DNA of 64,000 nucleotides, taken from the NCBI RefSeq assembly GCF_013408795.1, contig NZ_JACCCC010000001.1, positions 2,976,001 through 3,040,000 on the forward strand, given 5' to 3'. Below, in pieces: positions 47,587 through 56,648 of the stretch. Position 1 is the first letter of the stretch; each line of letters begins with the position of its first letter. The stretch is from Spinactinospora alkalitolerans. GTDB lineage: Bacteria > Actinomycetota > Actinomycetes > Streptosporangiales > Streptosporangiaceae. Under the pieces are notes generated by a model. The model was not told where the DNA came from. It ran no database searches and saw only the letters and a list, made by a program, of their open reading frames with translations. Both the position numbers and the translations under genes were made by a program.

Positions 47587-49660
47587 TCAGCCACCATCGG
47601 TCTTCCGCTGCACCGTCTTCAGGAGTTCGGTGGCGAATTCGCGCATCATGGCATCACCGGCCGCGGCCGACAGCTCCACCGCCCGCTCCAGGAACTCGAC
47701 CGCCTCCTCATCCCGGCCCTGCTGCTCCAGGAGACCGCCGAGAAAGGCACTGAACCGGGGGGGCGGTGTCCTCGGCGTCGGCCGCCCGGCGGAGCCAGTG
47801 CTCGGCCTCCTCGGTTTGGCCCTGCCTGTAGAGCAGGGTGCCGAGATCGAACATGGCTCCGGGGGCTTCCGAGTCGGCGGCCCGGCGGGACCAGTACTCG
47901 ATCTCCTCCCTCCTGCCCTGCTCGAAAAGCAGGTTGCGGAGCTCGAGCAAGGCACTGCCGTCCCCTGCGACAGCGGCCCGACCGTAGCAGTCTTCGGCCT
48001 CCTCGACCCTGCCCTGCTCGTAGAGCAGAGTGCCCAGCCTGAACAGGGCCTCGTTGTAGCCCACGTCGACGGCTCGGCGGTACCGGTCTTCGGCTTCGCG
48101 GTGGTGTCCGGCGCTGTGGGCCCAGACGCCCAAGAGGGTCATGGCGCCGGGGTGCCCGCTGCGTGCCAGGGATTCGCACGCCGCCACGGCGAGGTCGTGC
48201 TGGTCGGCGCGGTCGGCTTTGAAGACGATGGTGAAGCGTTCATCGTCGCCGGAGGCGTGGTCCAGGGCGGTCTGCCAGGTGGAGGCGGGGATGGGGGCGG
48301 TGGCGGCTTCGACGAGGTAGTCGAAGGCGCGCCAGCACCGCTGATCGCCGTCGTCGGGTACGAGCAGGCTGCTCACTCCGAGCCGGGGCTGCTGAGCCCA
48401 GTCCAGCGCCTGCTCGAAGGATTCGGGCCGTAGCGCGGCCGCCCCGGCCAGATACGGCCGGTGGGCCTGGTCCAGCATGGCGGAGGTGGGTGCGGTGAGC
48501 AGGCCGGTGCGGGCCAGGTCGACGGCGGCGGCGACCAGGGCGTGGCCGCGGGGATGGCCGCCGCGCGCGGTGGAGCGCCGGGCGTTGCGCCACTCGGCGA
48601 GCAGGTCGGGGCCGGCGGCCAGGTATTCGGCGATGCCGTGTACTCCATGGCGGGCCACCGCCTCGTCCAGCCGCTCGTCACCGGCCTCGGCGGCGCGCTG
48701 GATCTCCCCGGGCGACCAGACCCGGTCGAGTTCGACGGTGTCGAAGCGTCTGAGCAGGGCGGCGGTGTTCTCCCGCTCGCCGCGCACCTCACGCCGCTCC
48801 TGCCCGGAGGCGAGGGCGTCGGCGCGGTAGGTGTCGGCGAACTCCGAGCGCAGCGTGGCCACCACGACCGCGTCGGCGCGTTTCAGCGCCTTCAGGGTGT
48901 CCTCGGTCAGCCCGCTCTCGCCCAGGCCCAGGTAGCGGTGGAGGTCGTCCAGCCACACCACCGTCCCGTCCTCCTGCTGAGTGGTGGAAAGCCGGGTGGC
49001 CAGGGCCCGCAGGTCGGCGCCGACCGCCGGCGCGATCAGGCGGCGGCCGGGCAGAGTCCGTTTGAGGGCCTGCAGGGCGGCGCGGGACTTGCCCGCGGTG
49101 GAGTCACCCACCACCAGCACCGCCCCACCGCCGGACGCGGCCCGGGCTATGTACCGCTCCAGCACCTCATCAACATCGCGGGCCACATAGGGCGGCAGCG
49201 CCGTACCGTCGGCGCCGGGCCGGGCGGCGTGTACCCCCGACTCCCGCGGATCGGCCTGCTCCACCGTGCCCGCCGAAGCCACCCGGTCAGGGGCCTCGGC
49301 CGATCCTTCAACGGGCGGAGACTGGCTGATCGTCATGGTGTGGGCGGTGTAGGTGTCACCGTGGTTGCCGCCGACCTGCTGCACGGGCCCACTCACGTCC
49401 CCGGCCTGAAGCGCCGCGCCGCCGGCATCGCCCACCGAGTTCACCACGCTCCCCGCCGAGGCCGCAGCCGTCGACGAGGGCTGTGCCTGCGTGCGGGCCA
49501 GCATCAGCGCCAGAACCAGCGACGGCACGGCGGTGACGAACGAACCGGCCCCGGCGACCCAGGACAGCGCCTCCAGACCCGGCAGGTAGTACAGCGCCAC
49601 CGCCAGACCCGCACACGCCGCGGCCGCCGAACCGCCGACCCACACCCACACCCACCGCAT
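47587..49660 (-). pseudogene. membrane-anchored P-loop ATPase with Sel1/TPR repeats, frameshifted near the end
   Basis: The protein starts at 49660 with two hydrophobic helices (GGSAAAACAGLAVALYYLPG, GAGSFVTAVPSLVLALMLAR). A short low-complexity region with TYTAHTMTISQ leads to a STAND-like ATPase: GDSTAGKSRAALQAL (P-loop), VVWLDDLHRYLG (Walker B). At least four Sel1/TPR-like repeats follow (RAVDVGYNEALFRLGTLLYE, EEAEDCYGRAAVAGDGSALL). In the last repeats the frame breaks at a run of seven G (47757-47763), and the coding signal continues one frame over (AFLGGLLEQQGRDEEAVEFL) to a stop at 47587. As sequenced, the frame stops at 47708. The protein may be a defence or signalling ATPase beside the hsd operon. 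Confidence 0.75.
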
Positions 49661-49902
49661 GCACCGATTCTGGCGGAACCCGCACCCGCCCGTACCCGCA
49701 AGCGCCCGGTGGCCGGAACCGGCGTCCACAGCCGGGCCCTTATCGACCGGGCCGAACCGACCGCACGGCCGCGCCGGCGGCCTGGGCCGCTCGGCGCGCT
49801 GCCTTGGCGACCGATCCCCGGTCGGCGGTCGGCCGACGGAGAAGCCGGGGCCTCGATAATCGGGTTGCGCCCGGTGCCCGCCGTCCGGTTGGGTCGGTGC
49901 CC

Positions 49903-50676
49903 ATGACCGCCTTGGACGATCTCGTGCGCCCGGACCGCTATCCGCGTTCGTCAACCTATGACCAGGCCTGGCTGCTGGGACTGGACATGGGGCCGAACCC
50001 GTTGTGGCTGCTGGAGGACCTCGTCGGTGATCTCGATCTGCGGCCGGGGATGCGGGTACTCGATCTCGGCTCCGGCAAAGGCGCGACCTCGGTGTTCCTG
50101 GCCCGCGAGTACGGCGTGCAGGTGGTCGCGGCCGACTGGTGGATCGGCGCGCAGGAGGCGGCGGGCGTCTTCGCCGAGGCCGGTGTCGGCGATCGAGTGG
50201 AGGCGGTGCAGGCGGAGGCGCACGCCCTGCCGTTCGAGGAGGAGAGCTTCGACGCGATCGTGAGCATCGACGCCTTCGAGTACTTCGGCACGGCCGACGG
50301 CTACCTGCCGTACCTGGTGCGGTTCCTGCGTCCGGGCGGGCGACTGGGCATGGCGACGCCCGCGATGACCCGCGAGGTCCGAGAACTCGGGGCGATCCCT
50401 CCCCACATCAAGAAGGTGGTCGGCTGGGAGGCGATGGCCTGGCACACGGCGGAGTGGTGGCGCTTCCAGTGGGAGATCACCGAACTGGTCACGGTCACCT
50501 CCGCGCGACCGCAGCGGGACGGCTGGCGAGACTGGCTGCTGTGGGCTCGGGCGTGCGCCGAGTATCTGCCGGACGGCCATGCCTCGAACCGGCCCGTGAT
50601 CGACATGCTCACCGCCGACGGCGGCGAGTTCCTCACCTTCGCACGGGTGACCGCGCGCAAGGAGGCCCGTCCGTAG
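49903..50676 (+). CDS. class I SAM-dependent methyltransferase
   Basis: This 257-residue protein has motif I RVLDLGSGKGATSVFLAREY, motif II VVAADWW, and VSIDAFEYFG and LRPGGRLGMATP as motifs IV and V. It is a small-molecule or lipid-type methyltransferase judged from WHTAEWWRFQWEIT near the C-terminus. The ATG at 49903 is chosen; a longer frame from 49804 has no family support. It stands alone, divergent from the P-loop ATPase. Confidence 0.85.
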   Translation: MTALDDLVRPDRYPRSSTYDQAWLLGLDMGPNPLWLLEDLVGDLDLRPGMRVLDLGSGKGATSVFLAREYGVQVVAADWWIGAQEAAGVFAEAGVGDRVEAVQAEAHALPFEEESFDAIVSIDAFEYFGTADGYLPYLVRFLRPGGRLGMATPAMTREVRELGAIPPHIKKVVGWEAMAWHTAEWWRFQWEITELVTVTSARPQRDGWRDWLLWARACAEYLPDGHASNRPVIDMLTADGGEFLTFARVTARKEARP

Positions 50677-51179
50677 CCTCCGGCGAGAAGGCGGCGTCCC
50701 CGCCGCGCCTTCTGAGGACCGCCCCCGCTCCAAGTGGCGTGCGGGTGGGCATTTCTCTCGCGCGGCCGAGGGCCTTGGACGGCAGTCGCCCTCCCGCGCA
50801 CGAAGCGGCCCTGTTGCTCTGGGCGCGCACCGCCACCGTGCTCTCGGTCTGGTGCCCATGGAGGCGGCGCGGGGTGCGCGGCGCCGGGCGATCCCTGCAA
50901 TGGGCCTTCGGCCACGCGAGAGGATCGCCCGGTCGCCGCGGGCTTGCGTACCGGGGCTGAGGCCACGTCCTGCGCTGATCGGGGTCGAGACTCAAGGCCG
51001 AGATCGCCGGGGGCGTGTATCGACTCTCGGCTTCCGGCTCCTCGGTCGTAAGGGCCTCAGGTCGCGATCGGGTTCACGGTGAAGAACTCGGCTGATCCGA
51101 CGGTCACGTCCCGCTGAGCGGTGGAGCGAACACGAGCACGAACGCCACCGCGGCGATCGCACCTGTCAGAGCCGCGGCT
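50677..51179. other. gene-less intergenic region
   Basis: About 500 bp between the methyltransferase and the exporter operon. All frames here are Arg-rich and overlap one another, and I see no conserved domain or clear hairpin. Confidence 0.5.
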
Positions 51180-51947
51180 TCAGTCCCAGCGGAAGAGCAC
51201 GGCCGCGACGGCGGCGCCGAAGACGATCGTCACGCCGAGGCTCACCAGATGAGCCGGTTCGACGGCGGCGCCGGCCCAGGCCGCGGACAGGGCTTCGACC
51301 CCGGCACCGAAGGTCAGCCACTCGCCGACGGTCGCGACCGCGTCGGGCAGGGCGCCGCGCCCGCCGAACATGCCTCCGAGCGCGCCGAGGGCGAAGAACA
51401 CGATGAGTCCGATCGCCACCGCCGAGTTGGGCGTCGGCGCGATCGCCGCGACGATCATGCCGACGGCATACATCGCCGCCATCGCGAGTACGAAGACGCC
51501 GAGGGCCGCACCGAGGTGGGCCGGCGGATTGGCGCCGAACACCAGGACCGCCACGGCGAGCGCCGCGGCGATTCCGACGATCGCCTGGATCACGCTCACG
51601 ACCACCTGAGCCACGAGCACCATGGCCGGTGACGCCGGGGTGACCGAGAGCCTGCGCAGGATCCCGGTGCGGCGGTAGTACGCCAGGAAGCTCGGCATGT
51701 TGATGACGCCGATGGTGGCGATGACCATGGTCAGCACCAGCGGCAGGACGAACACGTCCAGTGCGGTACGCCCGTTGGTCACGACCTCGTCGCTCGCCGC
51801 CGAGGCGCTCATCACCAGAATCAGTAGAGGTAGGCCGACGGGAACGACGAGACCGGCGGTGTCGCGTGCGACCATCCTGGCCTCGCACAGGATCAGGGTC
51901 AGCCAGGCTCCCAGGCCCGGGCGGCGGGTCTCGATCTCGATGCTCAT
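51180..51947 (-). CDS. ABC-2 type transporter permease
   Basis: This 255-residue membrane protein has about six helices, including ILCEARMVARDTAGLVVPVG at the start and GLIVFFALGALGGMFGG. The ABC-2 core motif INMPSFLAYYRRTGILRRLS and VTPASPAMVLVAQ are typical of drug-exporter permeases. It begins in a 4-bp overlap with the ATPase gene and forms the exporter with it. Confidence 0.88.
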   Translation of the reverse strand: MSIEIETRRPGLGAWLTLILCEARMVARDTAGLVVPVGLPLLILVMSASAASDEVVTNGRTALDVFVLPLVLTMVIATIGVINMPSFLAYYRRTGILRRLSVTPASPAMVLVAQVVVSVIQAIVGIAAALAVAVLVFGANPPAHLGAALGVFVLAMAAMYAVGMIVAAIAPTPNSAVAIGLIVFFALGALGGMFGGRGALPDAVATVGEWLTFGAGVEALSAAWAGAAVEPAHLVSLGVTIVFGAAVAAVLFRWD

Positions 51948-52681
51948 TCGGCGTCCTCCAGTTCCTTTCCGGTGAGTGCGACGAATGCGCCGTCGAGGTC
52001 CTCGGCTCCCGCTCGCGAAATCAGGCCGGAGGGCGTGTCGAGGGCGATGACGCGCCCGGCGTCGATGAGGGCGACGCGGTCGCAGAGGCGCTCGACCTCC
52101 TCCATCGCGTGACTCACCAGCAAGACGGTGACGTCCTCGTCGCGGAGGCGCTCGATCGCCTGCCACATTCGGCGCCTGGCCCGCGGGTCGAGACCCGTCG
52201 TGAGCTCGTCGAGGATCACCACGCGGGGTCGTCCGGCGAGCGCGAGAGCGATGGACAGCCGCTGCTGCTGGCCGCCGGAGAGCTTCTCGAACCGGATGCC
52301 GCGCTGCTCGGCCAGATCGACCAGTTCCAGGAGTTCCTCGGTGGGCCTGGGGGCGGGGTAGAAGCTGCGGTATAAGGCGATGAGTTCGGCGACGGTCAAC
52401 GCGTGGTGCAGGTAGGCCTGCTGCAACTGGACTCCGAGGACCTGGCGGACCTTCGCGCGGTCGCGCCGGGGATCCAGGCCGAGGACGCTGACGCGTCCGC
52501 GGTCGGGCGTGCGCAACCCTGCGATCATCTCGACCGTTGTGGTCTTGCCCGCGCCGTTCGTGCCGAGGACGCCGAGCACCGTTCCCGTGTCGACCCGCAG
52601 ATTCACGTCGTCGACGGCGACCTTGTCGCCGTACCGTTTGCGGAGGTTCTCGGCGTGGACCGCTGGTGCTGTGCTGCTCAT
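51944..52681 (-). CDS. ABC transporter ATP-binding protein, drug-export type
   Basis: This 245-residue ATPase has Walker A GTNGAGKTTT, signature LSGGQQQRLSIALAL, Walker B VVILDELTTGLDP and H-loop VSHAMEE. It is DrrA-like (linked to an ABC-2 permease). The ATG at 52681 is the start; longer in-frame versions run over the histidine kinase on the other strand. It is divergent from the two-component genes, which probably control the exporter. Confidence 0.9.
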   Translation of the reverse strand: MSSTAPAVHAENLRKRYGDKVAVDDVNLRVDTGTVLGVLGTNGAGKTTTVEMIAGLRTPDRGRVSVLGLDPRRDRAKVRQVLGVQLQQAYLHHALTVAELIALYRSFYPAPRPTEELLELVDLAEQRGIRFEKLSGGQQQRLSIALALAGRPRVVILDELTTGLDPRARRRMWQAIERLRDEDVTVLLVSHAMEEVERLCDRVALIDAGRVIALDTPSGLISRAGAEDLDGAFVALTGKELEDAE

Positions 52682-52792
52682 GGCGACGACGCTAGGCGGC
52701 CGGGTCGGCGTCGCACCTGTGCCGGAAGTCAGCATTGCCGCCCATGACTTCCGGCACCTGCGCCGTCCCCACACAGAATCTAGGGTGACGTC

Positions 52793-53896
52793 ATGCGTAG
52801 ACTCGGGCCGGAGGAGTGGTCGGGCCTGGCGATGCTCGTCGTATCGGTCGCGGTGGCCGGACCGATCCTGATCGGCGCAGCCGAGACCACGATCCCCCGC
52901 GGCTGGTGGATCGTACTGTTCGCGGTGCTCATCGTCGCCTTGCCGATCGCTGGCGTCGGCGAACGTCCGGCCGGGCTCAGATACGCGGCTTTCGCCGTGG
53001 CGGTCGTGTCGTCCTGGGCGGTGGTGTTGACCGCGCCGAGCATGGGGCTGTTGCCGGTCCTGCTGGTCCTCACAGCGGCGGTGAGCGTCTACATCGTGCC
53101 GTTGCGCGTGGGATTCGCCGTCGTCGGGCTCAACACGGCCGTCCTCGCGTCCGTCATGGTGCAGCGGGCGGGTGCGGTCACTGAGGCGGTGATCGTGACG
53201 GGCTTCTATCTGCTGATCCAGCTGGCGACATTGCTGAGCTCGGTCACGCTCATCCGTGAGCAGCGGATGCGCCGGGAGTTGACCGAGGCTCATATCGAAC
53301 TGCAGGCGGCGACGGTTCTGTTGTCGGAGTCGGCGCGCACCGCCGAGCGACTGCGGATATCGCGCGATCTGCACGACCTCATCGGCCATCAGCTGACCGT
53401 CCTCACACTGGAGCTGGAGGCGGCGCGGCACCGTGAGGGCGAGCGGGCACGCGAGCACGTCGACCGGGCGAACCGAGTAGCGCGTGACCTGCTGGCGGAT
53501 GTGCGGGCCACGGTGGGGGAGCTGCGGGCCGAGTCGTCGGACCTCACCGAGGCGCTGCGTCAGGTGGTGCGGGACCTGCCCGGCCTCGAGGTGTCGATCG
53601 ACGTCGACTCCCATGTGCGGGTCGGTGAGGAGCAGACCGCTGCGCTCGTGCGGGCCGTGCAGGAGATCGTCACCAACACGATCCGGCACGCCGACGCCCG
53701 CGAGCTGCGGATCGAGGTCTCCTCCGACGGGTCCGGCGCCGTCCTGGCCGCGGTGGACGACGGACGCGGAGCATGCGAGCCGGTGCTCGGCAACGGCCTG
53801 CGCGGGCTCACCGAGCGGTTCGAAGCGCTCGGCGGCGACGTGGCATTCGACGGCGGCGAAGGGTTCCGGGTCACCGCCCGGGTGCCGGCATCGTGA
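52793..53896 (+). CDS. NarL-type sensor histidine kinase
   Basis: This 367-residue kinase has four to five N-terminal membrane helices (LAMLVVSVAVAGPILIGAA, WIVLFAVLIVALPIAGV, then others up to about residue 152). The HisKA_3 phospho-acceptor is His194 in SRDLHDLIGHQLTVLTLELE. The ATPase domain follows: EIVTNTIRHADA (N box) and GNGLRGLTERFEALGG (G box). Its TGA overlaps the GTG of the response regulator. It probably senses an envelope or antibiotic signal and regulates the adjacent exporter. Confidence 0.92.
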   Translation: MRRLGPEEWSGLAMLVVSVAVAGPILIGAAETTIPRGWWIVLFAVLIVALPIAGVGERPAGLRYAAFAVAVVSSWAVVLTAPSMGLLPVLLVLTAAVSVYIVPLRVGFAVVGLNTAVLASVMVQRAGAVTEAVIVTGFYLLIQLATLLSSVTLIREQRMRRELTEAHIELQAATVLLSESARTAERLRISRDLHDLIGHQLTVLTLELEAARHREGERAREHVDRANRVARDLLADVRATVGELRAESSDLTEALRQVVRDLPGLEVSIDVDSHVRVGEEQTAALVRAVQEIVTNTIRHADARELRIEVSSDGSGAVLAAVDDGRGACEPVLGNGLRGLTERFEALGGDVAFDGGEGFRVTARVPAS

Positions 53897-54537
53897 CCCG
53901 GGTCGTGGTGGTCGACGACCAGGCCCTCGTACGCCAGGGAATCCGCGGCTTGCTGGAAGTCGCCGAGGTCGAGGTGGTGGGCGTGGCCGACGACGGACAG
54001 TCGGCGTTGGACGTCATCGCGGCGACCGCGCCGGACGTGATCCTGCTCGACCTCCGGATGCCCCGGTACGACGGAATCTGGACGCTCAAGCAGCTACGCG
54101 GACGCGGCATCGGGATCCCGGTGCTCGTGCTGACGACTTTTGCCGACGACACTCTCGTACTCGACGCCCTGCGCGCCGGGGCACGCGGCTACCTGCTCAA
54201 AGATGTGACGCTGGAGCAGTTGACCCGTGCGGTGCACACCCTGGCCGAGGGCGGGACGCTCATCGCCCCGTCGATCACCGACCGGCTGCTGCGGGCGATC
54301 CGCTCGGGTCCGTCACCGGTCGGCGCCGACGCCCCGCCGGTGCAGGACCTCACCGAACGCGAGCTAGAGGTACTGCGGCTGGTGGCCGAGGGCTACAGCA
54401 ACCGCGAGATCTCCGAGGCGCTGTTCCTCGTCGAGGGCACGGTGAAGAACCACGTCTCGACCATCCTGCTCAAACTCGGTGCCCGGGATCGCACCAACGC
54501 CGTCCTACGGGCCCTCCACGAGGGGATCTTGCGATAG
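53893..54537 (+). CDS. LuxR/NarL-type response regulator
   Basis: This 214-residue protein has a receiver domain (VVVDDQ, phospho-acceptor Asp53 in VILLDLRMPRYDG, Lys in YLLKDVT) and a C-terminal LuxR helix-turn-helix (LTERELEVLRLVAEGYSNRE, then LFLVEGTVKNHVSTILLKLG). GTG at 53893 overlaps the kinase stop. It is the cognate regulator of the kinase and likely of the divergent exporter. Confidence 0.93.
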   Translation: MTRVVVVDDQALVRQGIRGLLEVAEVEVVGVADDGQSALDVIAATAPDVILLDLRMPRYDGIWTLKQLRGRGIGIPVLVLTTFADDTLVLDALRAGARGYLLKDVTLEQLTRAVHTLAEGGTLIAPSITDRLLRAIRSGPSPVGADAPPVQDLTERELEVLRLVAEGYSNREISEALFLVEGTVKNHVSTILLKLGARDRTNAVLRALHEGILR

Positions 54538-54603
54538 CGAGCCCCCGCTCACCTCTGTCCGGTCGGCCCCTCCCCGCCCCGGCCGGATCTTCGGCCCGGC
54601 CGC

Positions 54604-54972
54604 TCAGGCGACGGCGCGCAGCCGGGCGTCGAGGGCGTCGAGGTCGGGGACGAACCACACGTGGTCGGCCCGGTTCGACTCGTGGACGAGGGCGCGCAGG
54701 GCCGAACTGGCCGCCAGGTGCCGGGAGATGTCGCCGACGACGGCCAGGCGCAGCCGGTAGTTGAGGAACTTCTGCATGACCTCGCCGGCGAAGCGGGTGC
54801 CCAGGGAGAAGAAGCGCTCGTCCAGTCGGCTCGCGGGCACGGCCACCACCTCGGCGCCGAGGAAGGCCGCGCCGATCAGGTCCAGCGCGTCCTGCACGGT
54901 GGTCACCCGCGGCCCGGCCGGATCGCACACCAGCACCTGGACCCCGGCCCGCTCCTGCACCACGTCAGGCAT
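54604..54972 (-). CDS. DUF4180 protein
   Basis: This 122-residue protein of the DUF4180 family has VQDALDLIGAAFLGAEVVAV, DERFFSLGTRFAGEVMQKFL, and a STAS-like fold suggested by RLRLAVVGDI. It overlaps the HTH gene by 8 bp and so is co-translated with it. Function unknown; DUF4180 is often found beside small DNA-binding proteins. Confidence 0.8.
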   Translation of the reverse strand: MPDVVQERAGVQVLVCDPAGPRVTTVQDALDLIGAAFLGAEVVAVPASRLDERFFSLGTRFAGEVMQKFLNYRLRLAVVGDISRHLAASSALRALVHESNRADHVWFVPDLDALDARLRAVA

Positions 54973-55429
54973 CGTCGGCCTCCGGGGCGAGCAGGCCGTT
55001 GTCGCCGTCGAGCACGGCTTCGAGCAGTTGCAGCACCTCGGCGGTGGCGGCGGCGCCGCCCAGTATCACGATCTTCATGCGGTTCCGCTCCTCGTCGTGG
55101 ACGGTCTGGATGCGCAGCGGCGGCGCGGAGTCGCGGGCGGTGTTCGCCCCGGCGAGGACGAGCGTGCTCAGCCGGTCGGCGGCGGTCCGGTCGACGCCGT
55201 CGATCTGCACGATGCTCGACACCTCCACCGCCGCGGCGCCGGTGGGCCGGGCCGGTTCCGGCTGCGGCCGCCCGATCAGCGCCTCGAGGTCGGCGCGGGC
55301 GATCCGGTACTGCTTGCCGATCCGCACCGCCTTCAGCCGGCCGGAGCGGATGTAGCCGCGCACGGTACGCACATGCAGGCCGAGCCGGTCGGCCACCTGC
55401 TCAACCGAGTACATTTCTTCGCTCATCAT
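54965..55429 (-). CDS. excisionase-type helix-turn-helix protein
   Basis: This 154-residue protein has an N-terminal HTH_17 domain (MYSVEQVADRLGLHVRTVRG, YIRSGRLKAVRIGKQYRI), as in excisionases and small MerR-like regulators. A hypothetical alpha-beta domain follows (VSSIVQIDGVD, KIVILGGAAATAEVLQLLEA). The start is ATG 55429 or 55426. An inverted repeat overlaps the start and suggests autoregulation. Confidence 0.82.
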   Translation of the reverse strand: MMSEEMYSVEQVADRLGLHVRTVRGYIRSGRLKAVRIGKQYRIARADLEALIGRPQPEPARPTGAAAVEVSSIVQIDGVDRTAADRLSTLVLAGANTARDSAPPLRIQTVHDEERNRMKIVILGGAAATAEVLQLLEAVLDGDNGLLAPEADDA

Positions 55430-55463
55430 TCCCTAATCTAGACCATGGAGGGAATGATAGGGA
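55427..55463. promoter_or_regulatory. candidate autoregulatory operator
   Basis: ATTCCCT (55427-55433) and AGGGAAT (55448-55454) are a perfect inverted repeat spaced by 14 bp, with a third AGGGAA at 55458-55463. The left arm covers the start codon of the HTH gene. Confidence 0.55.
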
Positions 55464-55699
55464 ACTTTACTGTACTGTGGCGCACGCCATGGGCGGGTGA
55501 CCGCATGGCGGGACCTGACCCGTAGCTCGACCGTGCCGCGCCCCGACCTCGGGCAGGTCGGTCGCCCCGGCCGCCCGCGGACCGCACGTTGAAACAGAAT
55601 CCATTTCGGTGCAGATTCGCCCCACGATCGGATGACGAACGGTATGGGAAATGCTATTTGGAAACTCTTCCGATTCCTGAAAACCCGAAAAACAAGGCG

Positions 55700-55728
55700 T
55701 TGACGCACCGTGTTCGCGTGAATACCAT
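55700..55728 (+). promoter_or_regulatory. candidate housekeeping-type promoter
   Basis: TTGACG (55700-55705) and TACCAT (55723-55728) are 17 bp apart, the ideal spacing, in an AT-richer leader. It points towards the secreted protein gene at 55904. The remainder of 55430-55903 has no gene. Confidence 0.6.
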
Positions 55729-55903
55729 GCCAAGTACGATCCGGCGCGAATTTCCCACATCCCCTACATTCGCAGCGAAGCGCCCGTCTCGCCGAAGATC
55801 TTTATTCCCCTGATCTCCTGATCGTCGTGCGCAAATGCATTCCGATCGCCCGCCGGATCACCCCCTCCAGTCCCCCACCTCCATGATCGGAAGTGATCCC
55901 CCC

Positions 55904-56545
55904 GTGTTCAAGGCAATTTCCGCTGCCGCCGCATCGCTCTTCGCGGCATCCGCCCTGCTCGCAGCACCCGCGAGCGCCGAAACCATCGTGATCCCCCCGC
56001 CCCCGCCCGGAGGGATCACCATCGACCTCGTCACCATAAACGGTTCGGGCTGCGCCCCCGGGACGGCCGCCGTGTCCGTCGCCCCCGACAACACGGCCTT
56101 CACCGTCACCTACAGCGAATACCTCGCCCAGGCCGGCGGAAACAGCAGTCCCATCGATTCACGGAAGAACTGCCAGCTCGCCGTGCGGGTCAACGTTCCG
56201 CAGGGATACACTTACGCCATCGCCCGGGCCGACTACCGCGGATACGCCGACCTGGCCGACGGCGCCACCGGAACACAGAAGGCGAGCTACTATTTCCAGG
56301 GAATGGAGCAGACCATTCCCGTCATGCACGAACTGAACGGTCCCCACGCCAACAACTGGCAGTTCAGTGACGAGGCCGGACTCTACGTCTACGCGCCCTG
56401 CGACGCGATCCGCAACTTCAACATCAACACCGAACTGCGGGTGGACGCGGGCGATTCGGACGAGACCAGCTTCATGACGATGGACTCGACGGACGGCAGC
56501 ATCTCGACCACCTACCAGTTCTCCTGGAAGCAGTGCGACGAGTGA
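55904..56545 (+). CDS. secreted DUF4360 protein
   Basis: About 213 residues. A Sec signal peptide (AISAAAASLFAASALLAAPA, cleavage after ASA-E) precedes a DUF4360 domain of beta-sandwich type with four or more Cys (GSGCAPGTAAVSVAPDN, SRKNCQLAVRVNVPQGY, APCDAIRN, SWKQCDE). DUF4360 proteins are common in fungi and actinobacteria and function is unknown. GTG at 55904 places the signal peptide correctly; ATG at 55883 or 55835 would add a short unconserved prefix. Confidence 0.85.
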   Translation: MFKAISAAAASLFAASALLAAPASAETIVIPPPPPGGITIDLVTINGSGCAPGTAAVSVAPDNTAFTVTYSEYLAQAGGNSSPIDSRKNCQLAVRVNVPQGYTYAIARADYRGYADLADGATGTQKASYYFQGMEQTIPVMHELNGPHANNWQFSDEAGLYVYAPCDAIRNFNINTELRVDAGDSDETSFMTMDSTDGSISTTYQFSWKQCDE

Positions 56546-56586
56546 CCGCAGGCCCCCCGCCTGAAGTCTGAGTCACCCCGGCAGAG

Positions 56587-56626
56587 GGGTTGGTCGGTCG
56601 CGGCCCGGGCCGCGACCGACCAACCC
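56587..56626 (+). terminator. 40-bp perfect palindrome after the DUF4360 gene
   Basis: Two exact 20-bp arms meet without a loop, centred between 56606 and 56607, about 42 bp past the stop. It also lies 23 bp beyond the end of the convergent methyltransferase gene, so it can end both transcripts. Confidence 0.85.
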
Positions 56627-56648
56627 ACGGAGGCGGTCCGGAGCGCGC

